Assembly (NCBI GenBank): GCA_963775695.1
Contig: CAVZJU010000001.1
Location: forward strand, 310,001 to 374,000
Length of the DNA: 64,000 bases
Origin: DATBLE01 sp963775695
GTDB taxonomy: Bacteria > Actinomycetota > Thermoleophilia > Gaiellales > Gaiellaceae
Direction: 5' to 3'
The notes under the pieces were generated by a model. The model ran no database searches. It had not been told where the DNA came from and saw only the letters and a program-made list of their open reading frames with translations. A program made the position numbers and the translations under genes. Shown in pieces: positions 40,133-48,119 of the stretch; the stretch's first letter is position 1; each line of letters begins with the position of its first letter.

Positions 40133-41317
40133 CTAGGAGAAGGTTTCGAGTGCGCCTTCGTACGAGCGGGCGCCGCGGACGCAGGCCGCGCGGGTGGCCG
40201 TGTAGCGGAGCCGCGGACAGCCCTTCGTCTCGAACGAGCCGTTCGTGATCACGTTCAGCGTCTTGCCCAGCCAGCTGTAGCAGAAGGCCTGCGCGGAGGG
40301 GACGTTCGCGCATGCTCGGATCAGCCCCAGTTTGGTCGAGAACGGCGCCAGCGCATAGGTCTGGACGCGGAGCCCGCGCAGGCAGTCGGCGGCCTCGGAG
40401 CCGTCGAGGCCGGCGCACGTGCGCAGCTGCTCCAGGGGATCGTCCGAGCGGATCAGCGACGCTCCGGTCAGGCAGCCCGAGAACTGGAGCAAGGTCAGCC
40501 CGTGGCAGGTGGCGAGCAGGCCGGCGGCCGACGAGGGTGTCTTCGGAGGTGGCCGCTCGAGCAACGCCCGGTACCAGCACACCCGCACATAGCGCGAGGG
40601 TTGAGCGGCGCAGAGCTTCCGCGGTGAGGTGACGGTGCCGGTCGGACGCCGCGTGCCGTCGAGGCCTGCGACGGCGATCCAGTAGTCGTGGAAGACGCCT
40701 TGCGCACAGTCGAGCGAGTCGTCGGGGCCGAGCTTGTCGCACGAGGCGAGCGCCGGGTCGACGAAGTCGTCGAACTGCCGCGCGTAGGCGTGGCCGAGCC
40801 CGTGGATGCAGCTGTAGCGCTGATAGCGGGTCGGAGCGCGGTGGCAGTCGGCTGCGGCGCCCTTCGGGCCGAGCTTCTGGATCTGCGGGCCGAGCGCGAT
40901 CAGCATTCCGTGCGCGAAGCCCGCCGAGCAGCCGGGGTCGTTCGTCTTCGGCAGGTAGTTCAGGAGGTTGGTCAGCGTGACGTGCGCGTGAATTCCGTAC
41001 CGGCGTCCGACCGAGTGCATGAGCACGTGGCAGTTGCCCTGGAGCCAACCTCCGACCGAGTGGACGTACGCGTCGATCCGCGGCAGCTCGTTCGCCGGGT
41101 CGTTCGTGTGCACGACCAGGAGGTAGGCCTGGTCGGCGAGGCACGAGCGGTAGAACGGCAGCGTCGCCTCGAACCGCTTGCAGCTCGAGAAGGTCCGCGA
41201 CTCGCGTGGGTACTTGCCGTTTCCGAATTGGGCGTCGCCGGGACCGCCGTTCGCTGCTGCAGCGGTGGGGAGGACGAGGCATGCCGTCGCGAGGGCAAGG
41301 AGGTACCGGGCCCGCAT
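40133..41317 (-). CDS. Secreted Cys/His-rich protein of unknown function
   Basis: 394 residues with a signal peptide (ARYLLALATACLVLPTAAAA). The mature protein has about 20 cysteines and repeated Cys/His signatures: GNCHVLMHSVGRRYG (near 115), GCSAGFAHGMLIALG (near 146), SCIHGLGHAYARQ (near 183), DCAQGVFHDYW (near 217), TCHGLTLLQFSGC (near 280). From memory, similar CHxLxHxIGR / CxxGxxHG proteins occur in several phyla without a known role. Metal binding or disulfide-stabilised folding are inferences. ATG 41317 is leaderless-type. It is directly followed by the broken HD-GYP gene. Confidence 0.75.
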   Translation of the reverse strand: MRARYLLALATACLVLPTAAAANGGPGDAQFGNGKYPRESRTFSSCKRFEATLPFYRSCLADQAYLLVVHTNDPANELPRIDAYVHSVGGWLQGNCHVLMHSVGRRYGIHAHVTLTNLLNYLPKTNDPGCSAGFAHGMLIALGPQIQKLGPKGAAADCHRAPTRYQRYSCIHGLGHAYARQFDDFVDPALASCDKLGPDDSLDCAQGVFHDYWIAVAGLDGTRRPTGTVTSPRKLCAAQPSRYVRVCWYRALLERPPPKTPSSAAGLLATCHGLTLLQFSGCLTGASLIRSDDPLEQLRTCAGLDGSEAADCLRGLRVQTYALAPFSTKLGLIRACANVPSAQAFCYSWLGKTLNVITNGSFETKGCPRLRYTATRAACVRGARSYEGALETFS

Positions 41318-41325
41318 GTCTATTG

Positions 41326-41331
41326 AGACTA
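41326..41331 (-). promoter_or_regulatory. Leaderless-type -10 element for the Cys/His-rich gene
   Basis: TAGTCT on the minus strand, eight bases before ATG 41317. Confidence 0.5.
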
Positions 41332-41384
41332 GCCCCGGGCCGTGGAGTTGGTTCTCGGCGGAAGATGCGAGCGGCGCGGAGGAG

Positions 41385-41390
41385 TACCTT
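41385..41390 (+). promoter_or_regulatory. Leaderless-type -10 element for the Kdp-type sensor kinase
   Basis: TACCTT, then GGAAAGG, then GTG 41398. Confidence 0.5.
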
Positions 41391-41397
41391 GGAAAGG

Positions 41398-42780
41398 GTG
41401 AGCAGGCTCCACGCGACCCACGCCGTCGCCGCGGCACTGATCAGCGCGGGATTGGTCGCCGTCGTCACGGGCGTGATCGCGCTCTTCGACGGGTACGTGC
41501 CCGTGCTCAGTCTCGGCGTCCTCTACATCTTCGCGGTCCTGCCCGTCGCGGTCGTCTGGGGGCTCCGCTTGGCGCTGCCGGTGTCGGTCGCGAGCATGCT
41601 CGCGTTCAACTGGTTCTTCCTGCCACCGCGGCACACGTTCACGCTCTCCGAGGGGCAGAACTGGTTCGCGCTGGCCGTCTACCTCGCGACCGCCGTCGTC
41701 GTCAGTGAGCTCGCCGCCCGGTCCCGGCGCCGCGCGGCGGCGGCGGAGCAGCGCGGGCGCGAGTCGGCGTTGCTGGCCACGATCGCGACCGACCTGCTGG
41801 CCGGCCGCGAGCTGGCGGAGGAGCTCGAGGACATCGAGGATCGGGCCGCCGAGGTGCTCGGCGTCTCTGCCGCCGAGATCGAGCTCGGGTCTCGCCGCCG
41901 GGTCGACGCGGGCCGCGCCTTCTACCCGTTGGAAGCCGCCGACCGCCAGGTCGGGACGATCTTCACGCCGGCCGAGGCCGACCCCGCGCCGGACGTGCGC
42001 AAGCGGTTCCTGCCGCCGCTGGCGGCGCTGCTCGCGGTCGCGTCGGAACGCGACCAGCTCGCCCGCGAGGCTCTGGAAGCCGAGGCGCTGCGCCGGAGCG
42101 ACCTCGTGAAGACGGCCCTGCTGCGCGCCGTCTCGCACGACCTTCGCTCGCCGTTGACGGGGATCGCGACCGCGGTCGGCGCGCTGAGGAACCCGACCTT
42201 GCGGCTCAGCTCGACGGACCGCGACGAGCTGCTCGAGACGATCGAGGCCGAGTCGGATCGTCTCGCGCGCCTGGTCGGCGACCTCCTCGACCTCTCGAAG
42301 CTGGAGGCGGGGGCGGCCGTGCCCGAGGTCGAGGCGTGGGATCTCTCGGACCTCGTTCATGAAGCCGTCGATTCGCTCGGCGGCGCGGATCTCGTCGAGG
42401 TCGTCGGTGAGACCCCGGTCGTCGAGGTCGACGGCGGGCAGATCCAGCGTGCGATCGCCAACCTCGTCGACAATTCGCTGAAGTTCTCGCCGTCCGGAAG
42501 CCGTGTCCATGTCCGCATCACGGCGACGAGGAAGGAGGCGATCGTGCGGGTCGTCGACCATGGTCCCGGCCTGCCTGCGGACGATCTCGAGCGGGTCTTC
42601 GAACCCTTCTTCCGGCGCGACGGCGAGGCTCGGGCCGGCGCCGGGCTGGGGCTGGCGATCGCGCGCGGGTTCGTGGACGCGAACGGCGGCCGCATCTGGG
42701 CGGAGTCCCGCCCGGGCCAGGGCGCGACGTTCGCGATCGCCCTTCCCGTCGCGGAGGTACCCGCCGGGTTGACGCGATGA
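41398..42780 (+). CDS. KdpD-like sensor histidine kinase, C-terminal (membrane and kinase) half
   Basis: 460 residues. A DUF4118 four-helix membrane module (about 8-100, including FNWFFLPPRHTFTLSEGQ typical of KdpD), a GAF-like linker, HisKA with AVSHDLRSPLTGI (His near 244), and HATPase with IANLVDNSLKFSP, VDHGPGLP and GAGLGLAIARGF. The N-terminal KdpD signalling domain is absent here and is encoded separately at 48120-49211. It overlaps kdpE by ATGA. An ATG at 41365 would add 11 residues but lacks a better signal. Confidence 0.88.
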   Translation: MSRLHATHAVAAALISAGLVAVVTGVIALFDGYVPVLSLGVLYIFAVLPVAVVWGLRLALPVSVASMLAFNWFFLPPRHTFTLSEGQNWFALAVYLATAVVVSELAARSRRRAAAAEQRGRESALLATIATDLLAGRELAEELEDIEDRAAEVLGVSAAEIELGSRRRVDAGRAFYPLEAADRQVGTIFTPAEADPAPDVRKRFLPPLAALLAVASERDQLAREALEAEALRRSDLVKTALLRAVSHDLRSPLTGIATAVGALRNPTLRLSSTDRDELLETIEAESDRLARLVGDLLDLSKLEAGAAVPEVEAWDLSDLVHEAVDSLGGADLVEVVGETPVVEVDGGQIQRAIANLVDNSLKFSPSGSRVHVRITATRKEAIVRVVDHGPGLPADDLERVFEPFFRRDGEARAGAGLGLAIARGFVDANGGRIWAESRPGQGATFAIALPVAEVPAGLTR

Positions 42781-43460
42781 GCGGCCAGCGCATCCTGGTC
42801 GTCGACGACGAACCGCAGATCCTCCGTGCGCTCCGCACGACGCTGCGGGGCGCCGGCTACGAGGTCGACACTGCGGCGACCGTCGAAGCCGCACTGGCCG
42901 CAGCCGCCGCCCGTCCGCCCGAGGCAGTGATCCTCGATCTCGTCCTGCCTGACGGAAGCGGCACCGACGTCTGCCGGGAGTTCCGGACCTGGTCGGAGGC
43001 GCCGGTGATCGTCCTCTCCGCGGTCGGCGAGGAGCGCGAGAAGGTGGCCGCGCTGGACGCCGGCGCGGACGACTACGTCACCAAGCCCTTCAGCGTCGAC
43101 GAACTGCTGGCGCGGTTGCGTGCGGTGCTGCGCCGCTCGGTGCCTGTGGCCGAGCCGGTGATCCGCATCGGCGAGCTGAGCATCGACGTTCCCAACCGGA
43201 CGGTGTTGAAAGACGGCAGCCGCGTGAAGCTCAGTCCACACGAGTTCGACCTTCTCCGGGTGCTCGCCCAGAACCGCGGGAAGCTGCTCACGCACCGGAT
43301 GCTGCTGCGCGAGGTCTGGGGCCCGGCCTACCAGGTCGAGGCGCACTACATCCACGTGTACGTCTCCAACCTACGCCGAAAGATCGAGCCCGATCCATCC
43401 AGGCCGCGCTACCTGCTCACGGAGCCGGGCGCCGGGTACAGGCTGGTGGCGCCCGTTTAG
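42777..43460 (+). CDS. kdpE: Response regulator KdpE
   Basis: OmpR-type regulator, 227 residues. Receiver with DDEPQ, phospho-acceptor Asp in VILDLVLPDGSG (near 54), Lys in YVTKPF (near 103); C-terminal winged helix with LSPHEFDLLRVLAQN, LREVWGPAY and HYIHVYVSNLRRKIEPDPSRPRYL split over two helices. The HYIHVYVSNLRRKI region is KdpE-like. It is translated from an ATG overlapping the kinase stop and sits upstream of the pump genes it should activate. Confidence 0.92.
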   Translation: MSGQRILVVDDEPQILRALRTTLRGAGYEVDTAATVEAALAAAAARPPEAVILDLVLPDGSGTDVCREFRTWSEAPVIVLSAVGEEREKVAALDAGADDYVTKPFSVDELLARLRAVLRRSVPVAEPVIRIGELSIDVPNRTVLKDGSRVKLSPHEFDLLRVLAQNRGKLLTHRMLLREVWGPAYQVEAHYIHVYVSNLRRKIEPDPSRPRYLLTEPGAGYRLVAPV

Positions 43461-43528
43461 AAAACATTGAGGCCGGTCGGGGCCGCCTTGAGCGAACGTT
43501 GATCGGGACGGGCCTACGGTTGGAGTCC

Positions 43529-43612
43529 ATGTACGACTTGGCAGGTCTCTCGGTCGCCGCTGGGTGCTTCGCGTTCGCCTTCTTCCTGATCTGGGTGCTG
43601 GCGAAGATCTGA
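43529..43612 (+). CDS. Single-helix membrane microprotein upstream of kdpF
   Basis: 27 residues starting MYDLAGLSVAAGCFAFAFF and ending WVLAKI: one transmembrane helix and almost nothing else. GGAG lies four bases before the ATG. The stop and the kdpF start share one base (TGATG). Short peptides upstream of kdpF occur in other actinobacteria as far as I recall. A role in assembling or stabilising the Kdp complex is an inference. Confidence 0.7.
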   Translation: MYDLAGLSVAAGCFAFAFFLIWVLAKI

Positions 43613-43701
43613 TGTCGGCCGGCGATGTGATCGGGCTCGTGATCTCGCTCTGCGTCCTCGCGTATCTCGTGTACGCGCTGTTCAGAGGGGAGAAGCTGTG
43701 A
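43612..43701 (+). CDS. kdpF: K+-transporting ATPase subunit KdpF
   Basis: 29 residues, MSAGDVIGLVISLCVLAYL then VYALFRGEKL. It matches E. coli KdpF, which also begins MSAG and has the LxYLVYAL motif. KdpF stabilises the KdpABC complex in the membrane. It overlaps the preceding microprotein by one base and the following one by four (GTGA). Confidence 0.88.
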   Translation: MSAGDVIGLVISLCVLAYLVYALFRGEKL

Positions 43702-43805
43702 GCACCGCGGCGGTGGTCCTCACGGCGCTGCTCGTCGGCTCGTTCCTCGTCTCGCTCGCGCTTCGCCGCAGGTCGGCGGCCGCGCGGGCCCGGAAACGTC
43801 CGTGA
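43698..43805 (+). CDS. Single-helix membrane microprotein between kdpF and kdpA
   Basis: 35 residues: one helix (VVLTALLVGSFLVSLAL) and a very basic tail (RRRSAAARARKRP). It overlaps kdpF by GTGA and kdpA by GTGA, so it is translated as part of the chain. No family is recognised. The positively charged tail predicts a cytoplasmic C-terminus. Confidence 0.65.
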   Translation: MSTAAVVLTALLVGSFLVSLALRRRSAAARARKRP

Positions 43806-45490
43806 ACGGGCAGGGGATCACCCAGATCGTCGTCTACGCGGTCGTCCTGATCGTGCTCGGCTACCCGCTCGGGATCTACATGGCCAGGATCTACACGGCC
43901 GAGCGGCTCCCGCTCGGCTCGCTCGAGCGCGGCTTCCTGCGGCTGGTCGGCAACGCCCGGGAGCAGTCGTGGCAGGCGTACGGGATGTCGGTGCTGGTCT
44001 TCAGCGTCCCGTTCTTCGTGCTGCTCTACGTGCTCCAGCGCGTGCAGAGCCACCTGTTCCTCAATCCCGACAAGCTCGCCGGCGTCCCTTCCCACATCTC
44101 GCTGAACACCGCGGCCAGCTTCGTCACGAACACGAACTGGCAGTACTACGGCGGCGAGTACACGATGTCGTACCTGAGCCAGATGGCGGGGCTGGCGGTG
44201 CAGAACTTCGTCTCCGCCGCCGTCGGGATGGCCGTCCTCGCCGCCGTCGTCCGCGGGCTCGCGCGCCGTTCGCGCGGCGAGCTCGGAAATTTCTGGCAGG
44301 ACCTCTACCGCTCCTGCGTCTACATCCTGCTGCCGCTGGCGGTCGTCCTCGCGGTGATCCTGATCTCGCAGGGCGTCGTCCAGACCTTCCACGGCCACGC
44401 GACGGCGACGACCCTCGAAGGTGCGCAGCAGACGATTGCGCGCGGTCCTGCAGCGTCCCAGATCGCGATCAAGCAGCTCGGCACGAACGGCGGCGGCTTC
44501 TACAACTCGAACTCCTCGGTGCCGTTCGAGAACCCGAACGGTGTGACGAACTTCTTCGAGATGCTGGCCATCCTGCTCATCCCGGCGGGCCAGGTGTTCA
44601 TGTTCGGGAGGATGGTGGGTGCGCGCCGGCACGCCACCATGGTGTTCGCGGCCATGTTCGTGATGTTCGCCATCGGCGTGGCGGTGGCGCTGCCCGCCGA
44701 GCAGCACGGTTCACAGGTGCTGCGCAACTCAGGCGTGAACATCACGCAGGGACACGGCCAGAGCGGTGGCAACATGTCCGACAAGGAGGTTCGCAACGGC
44801 ATCGCCGACACGTCGCTGTGGGCGGTGGCGACGACGAATGCGTCGAACGGCTCCGTCGCGGGAGGCCACGACGCTTTCACGGCGTACGGCGGCGCCGTGC
44901 CGATCGTGAACATGTTCACCGGCGAGGTGATCTTCGGCGGGGTCGGCTCCGGCCTCTACGGGATGTTCTTCTACATCGTCATCGCCGTGTTCGTGGCCGG
45001 GTTGATGGTCGGCCGCACACCCGAATGGCTGGGCAAGAAGATCGAGGCGCGCGAGATCAAGCTCGCCGCGCTCGGGGCCCTGTTCGTCCCGTCGATGGTC
45101 CTCTTCCTGACCGCGCTCGCGATCACGACCAAGGGCGGCCTGGCGTCGATCTACAACGCTGGCGTCCACGGCTTCAGCGAGACGCTGTACGCGTACGACT
45201 CGCAGGGCAACAACAACGGCAGCGCGTTCGCCGGCTACGGCGCGACGAACTTCTCGGCCAACTTCGGCGCGATCGCGATGCTGCTCGGCCGGTTCGTGCC
45301 GCTGCTCGCCGCGCTCGCACTCGGAGGATCGCTCGCGGCCAAGAAGTCGGTCCCCGAGTCGGCCGGCACCTTCCGCACCGACGGCGGCACCTTCGTCGTG
45401 CTGCTCGTCGGCGTGATCGCCCTCACCGCGGGCCTGATGATCTTCCCGGCGCTCACGCTCGGCCCGATCGTCGAGGGGTTGATGCACTGA
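43802..45490 (+). CDS. kdpA: K+-transporting ATPase subunit A
   Basis: Channel-like subunit that selects and passes potassium, 562 residues with about ten membrane helices and four selectivity-filter loops. Visible conserved segments: TNTNWQYYGGE (near 111-121), QLGTNGGGFYNSNS (near 224-237), TAYGGAVPIVNM and YGATNFSANFGAIAM (near 477). GTG 43802 overlaps the preceding microprotein. The gene ends TGATG into kdpC. Confidence 0.95.
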   Translation: MNGQGITQIVVYAVVLIVLGYPLGIYMARIYTAERLPLGSLERGFLRLVGNAREQSWQAYGMSVLVFSVPFFVLLYVLQRVQSHLFLNPDKLAGVPSHISLNTAASFVTNTNWQYYGGEYTMSYLSQMAGLAVQNFVSAAVGMAVLAAVVRGLARRSRGELGNFWQDLYRSCVYILLPLAVVLAVILISQGVVQTFHGHATATTLEGAQQTIARGPAASQIAIKQLGTNGGGFYNSNSSVPFENPNGVTNFFEMLAILLIPAGQVFMFGRMVGARRHATMVFAAMFVMFAIGVAVALPAEQHGSQVLRNSGVNITQGHGQSGGNMSDKEVRNGIADTSLWAVATTNASNGSVAGGHDAFTAYGGAVPIVNMFTGEVIFGGVGSGLYGMFFYIVIAVFVAGLMVGRTPEWLGKKIEAREIKLAALGALFVPSMVLFLTALAITTKGGLASIYNAGVHGFSETLYAYDSQGNNNGSAFAGYGATNFSANFGAIAMLLGRFVPLLAALALGGSLAAKKSVPESAGTFRTDGGTFVVLLVGVIALTAGLMIFPALTLGPIVEGLMH

Positions 45491-46077
45491 TGTGGCGCGA
45501 CCTCAGAGGAGCGGTGGTCGCGATCGTGATCCTCACGCTGGCCTTCGGCTTCGCCTACCCCGCGGTGATGACCGGCTTCGCGCAGGTTGCGTTCAAGAAC
45601 AAGGCAAACGGCAGCCTGATCACGCGGAACGGCACGGTGGTCGGCTCGAGGCTGGCCGCGCAGGAGTTCAAGAGCCCGCGGTACTTCCACGAGCGTCCGT
45701 CTGCGACTTCGCCCGCCTACAACGCGGGTGCGACGACGTTCGCGAACCTCGGCCCGACCAACCCCGACCTGGCCAAGAACGTGCGCGACGCCGCAGCCGC
45801 GATCCTGAAGCTCGAGCGGCCGTACAACCCCGGCCTCGTCATCGGCGACATCCCGGTCGACGCGGTGACGACCTCGGGCTCGGGGATCGACCCCGACATC
45901 TCGCCGGCCTATGCCGCGCTTCAGTCCAGGCGGGTCGCGGCCGTCCGTCACCTCCCGCTCGACACGGTCCAGAAGCTGATCGACCGGAACACCGATGGCC
46001 GCTCGCTCGGCTTTCTCGGCGAGCCCGGCGTCAACGTCCTGAAGCTGAACCTCGCACTCGACAAGGAGAGCTCGTAG
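45490..46077 (+). CDS. kdpC: K+-transporting ATPase subunit C
   Basis: 195 residues: one N-terminal transmembrane helix (AVVAIVILTLAFGFAYPAVMTG) and a periplasmic domain with GSRLAAQEF, SPRYFHERPSAT, SGSGIDPDISPAYA and LGFLGEPGVNVLKLNLAL. KdpC is thought to raise the potassium affinity of the pump. It stands between kdpA and kdpB rather than after kdpB. It overlaps kdpA (TGATG) and kdpB (TAGTG) by one base each. Confidence 0.95.
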   Translation: MWRDLRGAVVAIVILTLAFGFAYPAVMTGFAQVAFKNKANGSLITRNGTVVGSRLAAQEFKSPRYFHERPSATSPAYNAGATTFANLGPTNPDLAKNVRDAAAAILKLERPYNPGLVIGDIPVDAVTTSGSGIDPDISPAYAALQSRRVAAVRHLPLDTVQKLIDRNTDGRSLGFLGEPGVNVLKLNLALDKESS

Positions 46078-48119
46078 TGGCCCGCGCCTCTGCAAGTGTC
46101 TTCTCCAAGGACATCGTCTTCGCGGCGATCAAGGGATCGTTCCCGAAGCTCGATCCGCGCAGCCAGATCCGCAATCCGGTGATGTTCATCGTCGAGCTCG
46201 GCGCTGCAATCACGACGGTGATCTTCTTCCTCAACCTGTTCCGCGGTCACACCGGCGATCTGTGGTTCGTCGCGGTGATCTCGATCTGGCTCTGGCTGAC
46301 GGTGCTGTTCGCCAACTTCGCCGAGGCGGTCGCCGAGGGCCGGGGGAAGGCGCAGGCGAACGCGCTGCGCGCCACCCGCACGACGACGCTCGCCCGTTTG
46401 CAGGACAGCCGCGAGGTGCCCGCCCCCGAGCTTCAGCGCGGGGACGTGGTGGTCGTCGACGCGGGCGAGGTCATCCCCGCGGACGGCGAGATCATCGAGG
46501 GCGTCGGCTCGGTGGACGAGTCGGCGATCACCGGCGAGTCGGCACCGGTGATCCGCGAGGCGGGCGGCGACCGCTCGGCGGTCACCGGCGGCACCAAGCT
46601 GCTCTCCGACCGGCTCGTGATCGAGGTCACCCAGGAGCCGGGGAAGTCGTTCCTGGACCGGATGATCGCGCTCGTCGAGGGTGCGGAGCGCCGGAAGACG
46701 CCGAACGAGATCGCGCTCAACATCCTGCTCGCGGGGCTGACGATCACCTTCGTCGTCGCCGTCGTCACGCTGAAGCCGTACTCGATCTATGCCGGATCGC
46801 CCCAATCGCAGACCGTCCTGATCGCGCTGCTCGTCGCGCTGATCCCGACCACGATCGGCGCTCTGCTCTCGGCGATCGGCATCGCCGGCATGGACCGGCT
46901 CGTTCAGCGCAACGTGCTCGCGATGTCGGGCCGCGCGGTCGAGGCGTCGGGTGACGTCGACGTGCTCCTCCTCGACAAGACCGGGACGATCACGCTCGGG
47001 AACCGCCAGGCCGCCGAGTTCCTGCCGGTGGACGGCGTCGACGAGAAGGAGCTGGCCGAGGTCGCGCAGCTCGCCTCCCTCGCGGACGAGACACCGGAGG
47101 GTCGTTCCATTGTCGTGCTCGCCAAGGAACGCTTCGGCCTGCGCGAACGTGAGCTCGGCGAGCACACGTTCGTCCCCTTTACCGCCCAGACGCGGATGAG
47201 CGGGATCGACCTGAACGGCAGCGTGATCCGCAAGGGCGCCGCCGATTCGGTGAAGGTGTTCATCGCCGAGCGCGGAGGGAATGCGCCGACCGAGCTCGAC
47301 TCGATCGTCCAGCACGTCGCCGAGCAGGGCGGCACGCCGCTCGTCGTCTCGCGCGACAACTGGGCGCTGGGTGTCGTCTACCTCAAGGACATCGTCAAGG
47401 GCGGCATGAACGAGCGGTTCGACGAGCTCAGGAAGATGGGCATCCGCACGGTCATGATCACCGGCGACAACCGCGTCACCGCTGCCGTCATCGCCCAGGA
47501 GGCGGGGGTCGACGACTTCCTCGCCGAGGCGACGCCGGAGGCGAAGATGGCGCTGATCAAGGAGGAGCAGGGCCGGGGACGCATGATTGCGATGACGGGC
47601 GACGGGACGAACGACGCGCCGGCGCTCGCCCAGGCCGACGTCGGCGTGGCGATGAACACCGGCACCACGGCGGCCAAGGAGGCCGGCAACATGGTCGACC
47701 TCGACTCCAACCCCACGAAGCTGATCGAGATCGTCGAGGTCGGCAAGCAGCTGTTGATCACGCGCGGCTCGCTGACGACGTTCTCGATCGCGAACGACGT
47801 CGCCAAGTACTTCGCGATCCTCCCGGCGATGTTCGCGTACACGTATGCAACCACTCCGGGGCAGCACGGGCCGCTCGAGAGCCTGAACATCATGCATCTC
47901 GGCACGCCGCAGAGCGCGATCATCTCGGCGATCATCTTCAACGCGCTGATCATCCCCGCGCTCGTGCCTCTTGCCCTGCGCGGCGTCAAGTACCGGGCGA
48001 TCGGGGCGACCGCGCTCCTGAGGCGGAACCTGCTGATCTACGGTCTGGGCGGGATGATCCTGCCCTTCGTCGGCATCAAGCTGATCGACCTGCTCATTCA
48101 CAACGTCTTCGGGGCATGA
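46077..48119 (+). CDS. kdpB: K+-transporting P-type ATPase subunit B
   Basis: Energising subunit, 680 residues. Actuator motif ESAITGESAPVIRE (TGES near 152), phosphorylation Asp in LLDKTGTITLGN (near 301), nucleotide domain KGAADSVK, MITGDNRVTAA and hinge GDGTNDAPALAQADVG (near 510-525). The last helices include the PAMFAYTYAT and PQSAIISAIIFNALIIP segments. GTG 46077 is used; the same frame is open through kdpC but upstream sequence is not homologous. Confidence 0.95.
   Translation: MARASASVFSKDIVFAAIKGSFPKLDPRSQIRNPVMFIVELGAAITTVIFFLNLFRGHTGDLWFVAVISIWLWLTVLFANFAEAVAEGRGKAQANALRATRTTTLARLQDSREVPAPELQRGDVVVVDAGEVIPADGEIIEGVGSVDESAITGESAPVIREAGGDRSAVTGGTKLLSDRLVIEVTQEPGKSFLDRMIALVEGAERRKTPNEIALNILLAGLTITFVVAVVTLKPYSIYAGSPQSQTVLIALLVALIPTTIGALLSAIGIAGMDRLVQRNVLAMSGRAVEASGDVDVLLLDKTGTITLGNRQAAEFLPVDGVDEKELAEVAQLASLADETPEGRSIVVLAKERFGLRERELGEHTFVPFTAQTRMSGIDLNGSVIRKGAADSVKVFIAERGGNAPTELDSIVQHVAEQGGTPLVVSRDNWALGVVYLKDIVKGGMNERFDELRKMGIRTVMITGDNRVTAAVIAQEAGVDDFLAEATPEAKMALIKEEQGRGRMIAMTGDGTNDAPALAQADVGVAMNTGTTAAKEAGNMVDLDSNPTKLIEIVEVGKQLLITRGSLTTFSIANDVAKYFAILPAMFAYTYATTPGQHGPLESLNIMHLGTPQSAIISAIIFNALIIPALVPLALRGVKYRAIGATALLRRNLLIYGLGGMILPFVGIKLIDLLIHNVFGA

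Noticed and set aside
38964..41468. An 834-codon minus-strand frame as one large protein
   Set aside because: Its first 500 codons are the out-of-frame shadow of the Cys/His-rich gene; only the HD-GYP part is coding, and the link is a frameshift at the 20-bp duplication.
45492..46076. Long N-terminal extension of kdpB
   Set aside because: The frame is only the shadow of kdpC; homology to KdpB begins at GTG 46077.
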